A stretch of DNA of 9,742 nucleotides from CAMEGH01 sp964513905 (GCA_964513905.1 CAZENS010000021.1:1-9742); one strand, 5' to 3'; positions 1-6,750 are shown, counted from the first letter of the stretch. Notes: a model not told the origin generated them from the sequence alone. Numbers and translations: made by a program.

Positions 1-2
1 TT

Positions 3-77
3 TGGTGACCTCACGGGGAATCGAACCCCGATTGCCAGGATGAGAACCTGATGTCCTAACCGTTAGACGATGAGGCC
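3..77 (-). tRNA. tRNA-Glu, anticodon CTC
   Basis: Read on the minus strand, positions 77 to 3 fold as a full cloverleaf. A 7-bp acceptor stem starts GGCCTCA and contains one G:U pair. The anticodon stem TCAGG/CCTGG closes the loop TTCTCAT, so the anticodon at loop positions 3-5 is CTC, reading the glutamate codon GAG. The T arm is CGGGG/CCCCG around TTCGATT. The discriminator is A, and the 3' CCA (positions 5-3) is encoded in the genome. The gene follows the response regulator on the same strand and has its own strong promoter. The matching synthetase gene, gltX, lies about 3 kb upstream on the same strand. A separate tRNA-Glu(TTC) would be expected elsewhere in the genome for GAA codons, or the CTC species is an extra isoacceptor. 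Confidence 0.96.
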
Positions 78-90
78 ACAACAACTGCAT

Positions 91-119
91 AGTATAGCAT
101 ACCTGCGCTTGGCTGTCAC
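91..119 (-). promoter_or_regulatory. Promoter of tRNA-Glu
   Basis: On the minus strand a -35 box GTGACA (119-114; five of six matches to TTGACA) is followed by exactly 17 bp and a -10 box TATACT (96-91; five of six matches to TATAAT). Transcription would start near position 84, giving a leader of about 7 nt before the mature tRNA 5' end at 77. It is the best-formed promoter in the window and lies in the 42-bp gap after the response regulator stop codon. The tRNA can therefore be made independently of the two-component operon. Confidence 0.85.
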
Positions 120-503
120 CTACTCCTCCTTGTCGAGTTGCTGAATAATCTCAATTAATTTTCGGGGGGTAATATCTGCTTTTATAAGGTAGCCATCTGC
201 CTGTAATTCCATAGCCCTTCTTGCCTCTTCGTCTTGCTCAAAATTTGTTAAGACAAGTACTTTTGAGTTAGGTATTTCGTCCTTGTCGCTACCACGTAAG
301 ATGTTTAATATCTCGTTGCCCTTGTGCTCAGGAAGCATAACATCTAGTAGAATTAAATCGTAGGATTTATTTTTTGCGGCAACAATAGCATCGCTACCAT
401 TAATAATCCAGTCAACGGTGTACCCGGCCTTTTCAAGGCTTCGCACGTACATTTCACCAATGAGTCGATCGTCTTCAATACACAATATTGTTTTTATGGC
501 CAT
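120..503 (-). CDS. Single-domain response regulator (CheY-like receiver)
   Basis: This 127-residue protein is a receiver domain and nothing else. The acidic pair is E10/D11 in the segment CIEDD, the phospho-acceptor is D54 in LLLDVMLP, the switch threonine is T86 in VLVLTNF and the conserved lysine is K108 in YLIKAD. All catalytic residues of the family are present, so it should accept phosphate from the kinase encoded just upstream. There is no DNA-binding or enzymatic output domain, so it must act by protein-protein contact or pass phosphate onward; the target is unknown. It starts with ATG 3 bp after the kinase stop. Its Shine-Dalgarno sequence AGAGGA is formed by the last two codons of the kinase, which implies coupled translation. 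The stop is TAG. The pairing with the kinase is inferred from adjacency. Confidence 0.93.
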   Translation of the reverse strand: MAIKTILCIEDDRLIGEMYVRSLEKAGYTVDWIINGSDAIVAAKNKSYDLILLDVMLPEHKGNEILNILRGSDKDEIPNSKVLVLTNFEQDEEARRAMELQADGYLIKADITPRKLIEIIQQLDKEE

Positions 504-506
504 AGT

Positions 507-2042
507 TTATCCTCTATACATATTATGATTACTAATCCAGGTTTTCTTTTTGCTCACAATAGACTTATTGCTATTATTACTCTTCTTCAGTTTTTCTTCA
601 ACGGTTGAATAGATCGGCAAACTAAAGGTAAACGTCGATCCACGGTCTTCGCTACTTGTAACACTGATGGTTCCGCCATGAGATTTAATAATCCCCTTTG
701 ATATATAGAGACCAATTCCAGAGCCTGCAATTGATTCGCGTGAGCGGTGCGAACGATAAAACTTGTGAAAGAGGTTGCGGACAACGCCGTCTGGCATTCC
801 GATGCCATGGTCTTTTACGGATACCTCAACAAAGTCGCCGGCAACTTTAGAATATACCTCTATTATTCCCCCCTCGTTACTGTACTTTATAGCGTTGTCG
901 ATTAGATTAGAAAACACCTCTGATATGCTTCCTGGGTCGGCGGCAACATAGGGTAAATCTGGGTCGATGGTTGTTTGCAAAATACGGTTTTGCGAGGCAG
1001 CCCTAGACTCCATGTCGTCAGAGATTGAATCATACATTTGGTAGACGCTTTGCTTGCTTAGGTGGACGGCATAGTGACTTCTGTCGTAGCGCGAAACGTT
1101 AAGAATATTGTTGATGTAAGTAGAAAGTCGGTTTGCAGAAACAGTTAATCTTTCGAACAATATTTTTTGATCATCTGTTAGTTTTTCGGATAGCTCATCG
1201 TTTAGTACCTCGGCATAGCCACGAATGATGGTAATGGGGCCGCGCAGCTCGTGTGCTGCAAAAGCGATGAAGTCCAAATCTCGTTCGTCATTTGCGTAGT
1301 TTGCCGTCCTGTCAATAAAATATAACACGGTTTCAATTGCTCCACCTTTTGAGTAAGAGGCAGCTACATCAAAAATACGCTCTTTTTGGGCTGCAGGAAG
1401 CGTTGTGTGAAGTCGGGACCATATTTTTTCGGCATGCACAGAGTTCTTTTGACAGTCGGCGAGCCATTCTTGCAGGTCTAGTAAATCACCATTATTGAAG
1501 TCAACGGCGATAGTTTTATTTCCTTTTGAGTTTAGCTTTACGGGTGCCCGTGAATTTGCAAATACGATCCGCCCCCTTTTATCTAGAAAGATGACGCCAA
1601 CCTGGGAGCGTGAAAGTCCTTCTTCGATACGTGCAGACTCCAGTAATCTTTTTTGGTTTGGTAGTCTATCCTCTTCTCCGTCGAGGCTATAAATTAGCTC
1701 TAAGAGTGGTTTGGTGCCATTAATAAGGTAAGACTTTGTATTTGGGTTTGGCGGCTTTCGCTTGAGCTTTTCTCCAGATATATGGGAGAGCGCAAGGCTG
1801 ATACCTTTAAGCGGCTCGATAAGAACAGTCATTGCGACAAGATTGATACCGGTACCGATTATAAATACAAACAGAACCAGCGTCCAAAACAAGGGGTCGT
1901 CGACAGAAAGAATATGCAAAAGATGTAACGCTGTAGCAAATATTAAGGCAACAACTAGCTGAAATAAAATGGTAATTATCACTGCATATAATTTATGTCG
2001 TGTGAAAAAATCTTGAATAGGACGTTCAGTGTTTATTGCCAC
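507..2042 (-). CDS. Membrane sensor histidine kinase with a PAS-like domain
   Basis: This 511-residue sensor kinase has two membrane segments (about residues 18-44 and 52-76) joined by a loop of under ten residues, so it has essentially no extracellular sensor domain. A short HAMP-like linker follows (about 76-98), then a PAS-like region (about 142-245, with GVIFLDKRGRIVFAN). The dimerisation/phosphotransfer domain has phospho-histidine H264 in HELRGP. The ATP-binding domain has the N box NLIDNAIKYS (about 379-388), G1 DHGIGMP (411-417), F box LFHKFYRS and G2 GSGIGLYI (440-447). Residues 484-511 form a basic tail outside the kinase fold. The position that is usually Thr or Asn in the E-x-x-T/N phosphatase motif is Gly268. 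The start is GTG, chosen because AGGTGGAG lies 7 nt upstream; it overlaps the DUF3048 gene by 10 bp. Its likely partner is the receiver protein immediately downstream. The signal sensed is unknown and is probably membrane-borne or cytoplasmic. Confidence 0.93.
   Translation of the reverse strand: MAINTERPIQDFFTRHKLYAVIITILFQLVVALIFATALHLLHILSVDDPLFWTLVLFVFIIGTGINLVAMTVLIEPLKGISLALSHISGEKLKRKPPNPNTKSYLINGTKPLLELIYSLDGEEDRLPNQKRLLESARIEEGLSRSQVGVIFLDKRGRIVFANSRAPVKLNSKGNKTIAVDFNNGDLLDLQEWLADCQKNSVHAEKIWSRLHTTLPAAQKERIFDVAASYSKGGAIETVLYFIDRTANYANDERDLDFIAFAAHELRGPITIIRGYAEVLNDELSEKLTDDQKILFERLTVSANRLSTYINNILNVSRYDRSHYAVHLSKQSVYQMYDSISDDMESRAASQNRILQTTIDPDLPYVAADPGSISEVFSNLIDNAIKYSNEGGIIEVYSKVAGDFVEVSVKDHGIGMPDGVVRNLFHKFYRSHRSRESIAGSGIGLYISKGIIKSHGGTISVTSSEDRGSTFTFSLPIYSTVEEKLKKSNNSNKSIVSKKKTWISNHNMYRG
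510..515 (-). promoter_or_regulatory. Ribosome binding site of the response regulator
   Basis: AGAGGA lies 6 nt before the ATG at 503 and is made of the kinase's final Arg and Gly codons. The arrangement forces ribosomes finishing the kinase over the regulator start, consistent with translational coupling. Confidence 0.75.
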
Positions 2043-3160
2043 GAAACTGCTCCACCTTTATTGACAGGGATAGCGGTAATCCAAACTTTTCCGCGAGTAA
2101 GAGGAAATGATTTTCCGGTTGCTTTGTCGGTGAAGAAAAGCTGTTCAGCTGGCGCTGGCTTATGCCAGGTGACTTCGGTGGCATGACCATCTTGAAATAC
2201 AACACCGTCGCCAGTTCCCGAGACGTGATAGTTCTCGCGCCAGCCATCCTCCATTATCAAATCCATGTGCATTTTTAATACTACAACGCTATTGCTGCTA
2301 ATTTGCCCCGCCTCCCTATCGACATGGGGTTCGCCTCCCTGCTGTCTATGGTAGGTATTGCTTTCTGCGTGGTATTGCCAGCTGCTATTGTAAGTAGCGC
2401 TACTCATTACTACATTTATGGTCGATGCAGAAATGGTTGCTGGTTTTTTTGTAGATGTGTGTTTTAACGGTTTTGGTTCTGATGTGGTGTAGCCTTTTTC
2501 TGCATTAAGTGCGTCAATTTTTTCAAAGTTGGTATATACATTATGTGGTGCATATCTGTCGGTCGATCTCCAGTATGTTGCCGGGTTAAAGAACTGATCA
2601 ATATCTCGGTATGATCCGTTGCGCACTTCGTCGAGTGATCGTTTGCTACCTCCAACGTGTGCAACGCTTGCTTGCCAAGGAGCAAGCCACTCTACAAAAT
2701 ATGGCCGCAGGCTTCGAACTGGGCCGATAAGGCTAGGTTTATTCTGCTGATAAATATTTAAAAATCGTGTAATACCGGCTTCTGCAATTGCCTCGTAAGT
2801 AACCTCTGCCTGCTGCATGCCGCTTTGTGGACGAGCTGCTGGACTATTTTCGATCATAATTGAGGTGATTGGCTTTTTTGTGTCAGCTTCTGATGGGAGT
2901 TCGAGCCCAGTAAGTGCAGAATAGTATTTTTTCTTTGGCTGTTCGGGTGCTTTCGGTTCGGTTGTTGGAATCGCGGCCTGTCTGAGCGGTTTGTTGTAAA
3001 AAATAATAAAAGCCGTAGCTATCGTCAATAGTACGGTCGCAATGACTGCGATAATTGCAGTCGCTTTCTTGTGCTGAGCCATCCACGACCGAACCTTGGC
3101 CGTAAGAGGTTTTCTATTTTTTTTGTTAGATGGAATAGTATCTTGTTTATTTCTGTCCAT
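2033..3160 (-). CDS. Membrane-anchored DUF3048 (YerB-like) protein
   Basis: This 375-residue protein has a basic cytoplasmic N-terminus (about 1-32), one membrane segment (about 33-55), a proline/lysine-rich linker and then the DUF3048 domain outside the membrane. Diagnostic stretches are MIENSPAARPQSG (about 102-114), QAEVTYEAIAEAGITRFL (about 117-134), IGPVRSLRPYF (about 145-155) and the RYAPHNVYTN segment near 202-211. The C-terminal part (about 245-375) fits the second half of the family. Bacillus YerB is a lipoprotein; here there is no cysteine, so anchoring is by the membrane helix. The biochemical role of DUF3048 is not established to my knowledge; a cell-envelope function is usually presumed. 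It heads an operon with the kinase and regulator. No Shine-Dalgarno sequence precedes the ATG, and a -10 box lies only 10 nt upstream. The stop is TAA, inside the kinase start region. Confidence 0.9.
   Translation of the reverse strand: MDRNKQDTIPSNKKNRKPLTAKVRSWMAQHKKATAIIAVIATVLLTIATAFIIFYNKPLRQAAIPTTEPKAPEQPKKKYYSALTGLELPSEADTKKPITSIMIENSPAARPQSGMQQAEVTYEAIAEAGITRFLNIYQQNKPSLIGPVRSLRPYFVEWLAPWQASVAHVGGSKRSLDEVRNGSYRDIDQFFNPATYWRSTDRYAPHNVYTNFEKIDALNAEKGYTTSEPKPLKHTSTKKPATISASTINVVMSSATYNSSWQYHAESNTYHRQQGGEPHVDREAGQISSNSVVVLKMHMDLIMEDGWRENYHVSGTGDGVVFQDGHATEVTWHKPAPAEQLFFTDKATGKSFPLTRGKVWITAIPVNKGGAVSWQ
2050..2057 (-). promoter_or_regulatory. Ribosome binding site of the histidine kinase (decides GTG start)
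   Basis: AGGTGGAG sits 7 nt before GTG at 2042, inside the end of the DUF3048 gene. Its spacing supports this GTG as the true start, although it overlaps the upstream coding region by 10 bp. Confidence 0.75.
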
Positions 3161-3170
3161 GCTTACGCTT

Positions 3171-3176
3171 AGTATA
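3171..3176 (-). promoter_or_regulatory. -10 box of the DUF3048-kinase-regulator operon
   Basis: TATACT on the minus strand (3176-3171) ends 10 nt before the ATG at 3160, so the transcript would begin only about 3-4 nt before the start codon. No good -35 is present at 16-18 bp; the best fit is TTCGAA at 16 bp. No Shine-Dalgarno sequence lies between the box and the start. The 47-bp gap after gltX leaves room for this promoter, though read-through from gltX cannot be excluded because no terminator is visible. Confidence 0.55.
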
Positions 3177-3207
3177 CACTAAAATCTGACTTTTCGAATA
3201 GTGACAA

Positions 3208-4647
3208 CTACGAACTAATTGCTTGGATTGCTGCTTTTACTCTGCGCACCGTTTTATCTTTGCCAAGCAGCTCGAGTGTTTCATTCAGTTGCGGACTAAA
3301 GGGAGCCCATGTTGTTGCAATTCGAATAAGGCTAAATAAGATTCCTGGCTTTTGACCGGTTTGCGTCAGGAGTTCGTTCAAAGATTCTTGAATCAACATT
3401 GCATCCCATTTTTCGATTTGAGAAAGCTTCTCTTCTGCGGTTTGTAATAGAGCTATTTTTTCTTCTGCGGGTATTTTTTTAAGTTGCTTGTTACTCTCAA
3501 AAAGTTCCAAATTTGTGACCGGTTCCGTGAAGAAGTAGTTGGTGATTATGGGAATGTCGGTAAGTGTTTTTAATCTTTCTTGGATTAGCGACAAAACCTT
3601 CATCTTATATGATTTGTCAGCGGTATCAGCACTTGCGGGCCAGTACCTTTCTGCGCGTGAGTAAAGGTCATCAAGTGATACTCGCCGAATCCACTGTCCA
3701 TTCATCCAGATTAACCTATCTTCATCAAAGCGTGCGCCGCTTCTCTGCACGCGCTCAAGACTAAATTTTTCTATTAGTTCTTCTTTTGTAAATATTTCTT
3801 GCTCTGTGCCGTCGTTCCAGCCCATGCTGGCAAGAAAGTTTAGCATTGCCTCTGGCAGTATTCCGTCGGTACGATATTCGGTTATACTTTTTGCTCCATC
3901 ACGCTTGCCAAGTTTTTTCTTGCCATCTGGCGCCATAATGTGTGGGAGGCACGCTAGCACTGGTGGTGTAATTTCTAGCGCTTCGTACAGACTTAGGTAG
4001 CGTGGAATTGATGAAATATATTCAAGCCCGCGAATGACATGTGTAATCTTCATCTCAAAGTCGTCGATGATGTGAGCAAAATTATACGTCGGCAAACCAT
4101 CGGCTTTTATAAGTATAAAATCGTCAAGTACTTCTTCGCCAGCAGATAGCTCGCCCATTACGGGATCATTCCAGGTGTATCGCTTTGGATTAACAACCTT
4201 GAATCGCAACGGCTGACTGCCGTCCCATTCTGGCGGGTTGTGCGGCCTGTGATTTCTGTAGAGAAATGCCTTTTTTTGAGCCCTTGCTTCATCTCTAAAC
4301 TTTTGGACTTCCTCCTGGGTGTAGGGATCGGCGTAGGCCAGTCCTTTGTCTATTAACTTTTGGGCCCATTTTTTATAGATATCTTTTCGTTCAGTTTGAT
4401 AGTACGGGCCGTACTCTCCGCCCTTTTCGGGTCCTTCATCCCAGTCTATTCCAAGCCACTTTAGGGTATCTAGTATGCGATCGGTTGCTCCATCAACATA
4501 ACGCGCTTGATCGGTATCTTCAATCCTAAGGATAAATTTTCCGTTCTGCTGTTGCGCTAAGAGCCATGGAAAAAGTGCTGCGCGAACATTGCCAACATGA
4601 ATATAGCCAGTTGGCGAGGGTGCAAATCGAGTCCGAATAGTTGTCAT
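3208..4647 (-). CDS. gltX: Glutamyl-tRNA synthetase (GluRS)
   Basis: This class I aminoacyl-tRNA synthetase activates glutamate with ATP and charges tRNA-Glu in the cytoplasm. The 479 residues match the usual bacterial length. The HIGH-type motif is HVGN (17-20) within RFAPSPTGYIHVGN, and the KMSKS-type motif is KLGKR (245-249). The segment RIEDTD (41-46) and the C-terminal anticodon-binding end (LLGKDKTVRRVKAAI, about 460-474) are typical. The Zn-binding cysteines of many bacterial GluRS are missing: the 98-141 region reads AYADPYTQEE where a Cys-x-Cys is often found, and the whole protein has one Cys (C233). The usual RGED/EH signature is RGLEY (207-211). The start is certain because the first motif begins ten residues in. 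No Shine-Dalgarno sequence precedes it. Whether the enzyme also charges tRNA-Gln cannot be told from this window. The stop is TAG. Confidence 0.97.
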   Translation of the reverse strand: MTTIRTRFAPSPTGYIHVGNVRAALFPWLLAQQQNGKFILRIEDTDQARYVDGATDRILDTLKWLGIDWDEGPEKGGEYGPYYQTERKDIYKKWAQKLIDKGLAYADPYTQEEVQKFRDEARAQKKAFLYRNHRPHNPPEWDGSQPLRFKVVNPKRYTWNDPVMGELSAGEEVLDDFILIKADGLPTYNFAHIIDDFEMKITHVIRGLEYISSIPRYLSLYEALEITPPVLACLPHIMAPDGKKKLGKRDGAKSITEYRTDGILPEAMLNFLASMGWNDGTEQEIFTKEELIEKFSLERVQRSGARFDEDRLIWMNGQWIRRVSLDDLYSRAERYWPASADTADKSYKMKVLSLIQERLKTLTDIPIITNYFFTEPVTNLELFESNKQLKKIPAEEKIALLQTAEEKLSQIEKWDAMLIQESLNELLTQTGQKPGILFSLIRIATTWAPFSPQLNETLELLGKDKTVRRVKAAIQAISS

Positions 4648-4653
4648 ATAGAC

Positions 4654-4662
4654 ATTGTATCA
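4654..4662 (-). promoter_or_regulatory. Extended -10 promoter of gltX, predicted leaderless
   Basis: On the minus strand TGA (4662-4660) is followed directly by TACAAT (4659-4654), an extended -10 element with five of six matches in the hexamer. Exactly 6 nt then separate it from the ATG at 4647, so the expected transcription start is the A of ATG. No Shine-Dalgarno sequence is present and the -35 region is weak. The TGA of the extended element is in frame with the ATG, which rules out a longer protein. Confidence 0.65.
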
Positions 4663-4693
4663 GATATCAGGCTACTTTTGGTCTAGAGTCGCT

Positions 4694-5623
4694 TTAGAGC
4701 CCGGCTTGATTAATTATCGCAGTAGCCATCGCCCTATGACCGCTAATTGTTGGATGGAAGCTATAATTATAGCCACCTTCGTTTGTTAGAAAATCAGTTC
4801 GAATAGCGTGTGCGAGCGCTCGTCCAGGGGTGCCGCAGGCGCTATTGTGAGCAGTTACAAGTCCAGCAAGGTCAACAAAGGTAAAACCATTTCGTTCAGC
4901 AGCGGATTTTATTACCCGGTTTACAGAGTCTATTGCTGTATTAAGGAGCTTGAGCTCGGTTGCTTCGCCTGGGTACGGTATATTGCTAATATAAGCTGCG
5001 CAGGTTCCAATCTCCCATGAGTGGCGTGGCATGAACGGGAGATAGCCGACTGCAATATACTTCTGTGCGTTCGGTGCTTTTTGCTTTATTGCTTGGTACG
5101 TTTGATCAAGGCGCACGCCTAGCTGTTCATTTGTATAATCGGTAATTGCGTTTTGGTAGGCGGTAGACGAAGGGCGACACTTCTTTATGTCGGAGACAGT
5201 ACACTCGAATAATGGCATAAAATTTGGATTTCCGCCTGCAGTGAGCATGACGATATCTGTGTCTGGTCGAAGCTGTTCAATTTGAGGCGGACTTACTCGT
5301 TGATAGGTGTTTAGTATGTGGTCCGTTTGTGCTCCTGCGCAAGCGGCCGAGTTTAGGTCTGCACCAAGGGAGTTTGCAATAACTTGAGGGTACGATGTTG
5401 TTGAGCGATGGCATTCGTTTACGTCTTTGATGCGAGTAGTGTTGTCGTAGACGCTATAATCAGGTATTCCCCACTTCTCGCTATCGGCTCCGTAACCTGA
5501 AGTAAATGAGTCTCCAAGTGCGTCGATTTTTAGTTGAGTGGCTGAAGACGATGGGCTAAAGATAAGGCCGGCAACCATAGAGGTCGCAACAGCTAATAAA
5601 AGTATTTGTGCTAGTTTTCTCAC
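4694..5623 (-). CDS. Secreted SGNH/GDSL hydrolase
   Basis: This 309-residue exported esterase or lipase-like protein has a signal peptide at about 1-28 (basic MRK, hydrophobic core, then SSSATQ). Family blocks are: catalytic Ser39 in GDSFTSG, an AGAQ segment near 96-99 for the second oxyanion glycine, GGN (130-132) for the third block, and catalytic His290 in SFHPT followed by SGH. The residue three before His290 is Tyr287 rather than the usual Asp. That recalls the Streptomyces scabies esterase, which uses a Ser-His dyad helped by a backbone carbonyl. Six cysteines (71, 95, 141, 149, 208, 263) are spaced as three likely disulfides, as in that secreted actinobacterial family. The substrate is unknown: an ester of lipid, polysaccharide or peptidoglycan is possible. 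The start is GTG with TAGGA 7 nt upstream; it follows the DUF4367 gene by 17 bp, forming an operon. Confidence 0.88.
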   Translation of the reverse strand: MRKLAQILLLAVATSMVAGLIFSPSSSATQLKIDALGDSFTSGYGADSEKWGIPDYSVYDNTTRIKDVNECHRSTTSYPQVIANSLGADLNSAACAGAQTDHILNTYQRVSPPQIEQLRPDTDIVMLTAGGNPNFMPLFECTVSDIKKCRPSSTAYQNAITDYTNEQLGVRLDQTYQAIKQKAPNAQKYIAVGYLPFMPRHSWEIGTCAAYISNIPYPGEATELKLLNTAIDSVNRVIKSAAERNGFTFVDLAGLVTAHNSACGTPGRALAHAIRTDFLTNEGGYNYSFHPTISGHRAMATAIINQAGL

Positions 5624-5630
5624 TGTATTT

Positions 5631-5635
5631 TCCTA
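5631..5635 (-). promoter_or_regulatory. Ribosome binding site of the SGNH hydrolase (supports GTG start)
   Basis: TAGGA lies 7 nt before GTG at 5623 in the 17-bp gap after the DUF4367 gene. It supports this start, which is also right for the signal peptide. Confidence 0.65.
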
Positions 5636-5640
5636 TTTTA

Positions 5641-6729
5641 CTAAACGCTTGTTGCTATTTTTCGTATCTGATCCGGGCTTAAAGGAGCGTCTCCGTCAAT
5701 CGTATAAAGGATTCCGCCACTCACCCACGCAGCGTTTCCTCCAAAGTTGTATACGGTAATCCCCTTTTCCTGAGAGGTTGTATAACTGTTGTCCGACCTA
5801 TCTTTCACATAATTTTCTAGCAGTGCATTAGAGTCCCAGCTGCTCCGGGATTGCTTTAGTGTAAAGTCTCCGTCTCCAGTAGTGGCTGCAAACTGCATTC
5901 TAACTTCTCCGTCACTAAAGGCGACTGGCCCGTTTAATTTATAGCCATCTGGTTGATAGCTTGGGTAGCTGGCATCGATACCTGCTTGGGCAGCTGCAAC
6001 GCGTACAGATAAATCCGGAACATTGAGGTACGTAAGGTAGCCAGCAAATAGGACGAGTGCCGCAAAGGCAGAGGCAATTCCAAAAAATCTTTTGCTTTTT
6101 GTTGATTGTTTGTGCTGTTTGGCGTGATGCTTTGGGGCTTTTGCCATGGCGTCATCGATAGCCGCCTGTTTTAGCACGCTAGCTGTCAGCGTCGGCTGTT
6201 GCAACGTTGCCACCTCTTTCTTTTGGGCGTGTTTTTGATGTGCCCTTTCGACGATTGGGTGCGGCATTGGTGTTTCTGTTTGAGCTTTTTGGACAGGCGT
6301 TGTTAGTGAAATAATTGGAGTAGATTGGACTGGCTTTAGCGCGACACCGCTTTTCTTCTTGATTGAATTTGCAAGTGCTCGATTCGCTCTAGCGGCTGAA
6401 CCGTTTGATTGTAGCGGGCGTATGCCATCAATACGTCGTCGAGAATGTGTTTTTATGATTTGTTGTGGTTGCGCAGCGGGGGCTGTTTTTTGCACAGCTT
6501 GTGAAGTTTTTGGGGTAGATTTTTTTACAAAATGCCTATTAAGTGTTGATGATCGCTGGGTTTTTTTGTGTATGCTAGAAGCTTTCGCAACACCTCTTTG
6601 GTAATTATTTTGCTGAGCGACTTGATTTTGAGATTTTTTAATTGGCTGGATGGAAGATTTAACGATGGGCATCCCTGTCTGCAGATCGTATTCACGTCCG
6701 TTAATAGTCATAGTTTGTTTTTGCGACAT
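5641..6729 (-). CDS. Single-pass membrane protein with DUF4367-like extracellular domain
   Basis: This 362-residue protein is of unknown function. Residues 1-213 form a basic, Gln/Lys/Ser/Thr/Pro-rich and probably disordered cytoplasmic tail that opens with MTINGREYDLQTGMPI (7-22), a compact motif that looks ordered. One membrane helix spans about 214-236. The outer domain (about 258-362) reads PDGYKLNGPV, then a strand-rich stretch, then NFGGNAAWVSGGILYTIDGDAPLSPDQIRKIATSV in pieces. The closing pattern of a tryptophan strand followed by a short helix rich in Ile/Ala fits DUF4367, found in Gram-positive surface and anti-sigma-like proteins; the match is by eye. The ATG start is preceded by GGGGGA at 5 nt and a TAGAAT -10 box. 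The gene is followed by the SGNH hydrolase after 17 bp, so the two are probably co-expressed at the surface. The gene ends in TAG. Confidence 0.8.
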   Translation of the reverse strand: MSQKQTMTINGREYDLQTGMPIVKSSIQPIKKSQNQVAQQNNYQRGVAKASSIHKKTQRSSTLNRHFVKKSTPKTSQAVQKTAPAAQPQQIIKTHSRRRIDGIRPLQSNGSAARANRALANSIKKKSGVALKPVQSTPIISLTTPVQKAQTETPMPHPIVERAHQKHAQKKEVATLQQPTLTASVLKQAAIDDAMAKAPKHHAKQHKQSTKSKRFFGIASAFAALVLFAGYLTYLNVPDLSVRVAAAQAGIDASYPSYQPDGYKLNGPVAFSDGEVRMQFAATTGDGDFTLKQSRSSWDSNALLENYVKDRSDNSYTTSQEKGITVYNFGGNAAWVSGGILYTIDGDAPLSPDQIRKIATSV

Positions 6730-6734
6730 TATAG

Positions 6735-6740
6735 TCCCCC
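6735..6740 (-). promoter_or_regulatory. Ribosome binding site of the DUF4367-like gene
   Basis: GGGGGA lies 5 nt before the ATG at 6729. It can pair with the CCUCC of 16S rRNA using a G:U wobble. It favours this ATG over the internal Met at residue 7. Confidence 0.55.
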
Positions 6741-6750
6741 AAAATTAATA

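Noticed and set aside
63..131. A minus-strand Shine-Dalgarno-like AAGGAGG at the end of the regulator gene followed by GTG (119-117) and an 18-codon reading frame into tRNA-Glu.
   Set aside because: The frame ends inside the tRNA, overlaps its -35 and -10 boxes, and encodes no recognisable peptide. The purine run is just Lys-Glu-Glu codons of the regulator.
507..590. The kinase's basic C-terminal tail (residues 484-511) considered as a frameshifted extension or a fused small gene.
   Set aside because: The tail is in frame, ends in a normal TAA, and its last codons supply the ribosome site of the next gene. A divergent tail is simpler.
3175..3206. Inverted repeat CACTA/TAGTG with an inner AAAA/TTTT between gltX and the DUF3048 gene, considered as a terminator of gltX.
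   Set aside because: The stem is short and AT-rich, with a bulge, and lacks a following T run. It overlaps the likely -10 of the next operon.
4808..5020. A plus-strand open frame of about 70 codons opposite the SGNH hydrolase.
   Set aside because: It is an antisense shadow of a well-supported gene, with no ribosome site and no recognisable domain. Similar short frames opposite the other genes were discarded for the same reason.
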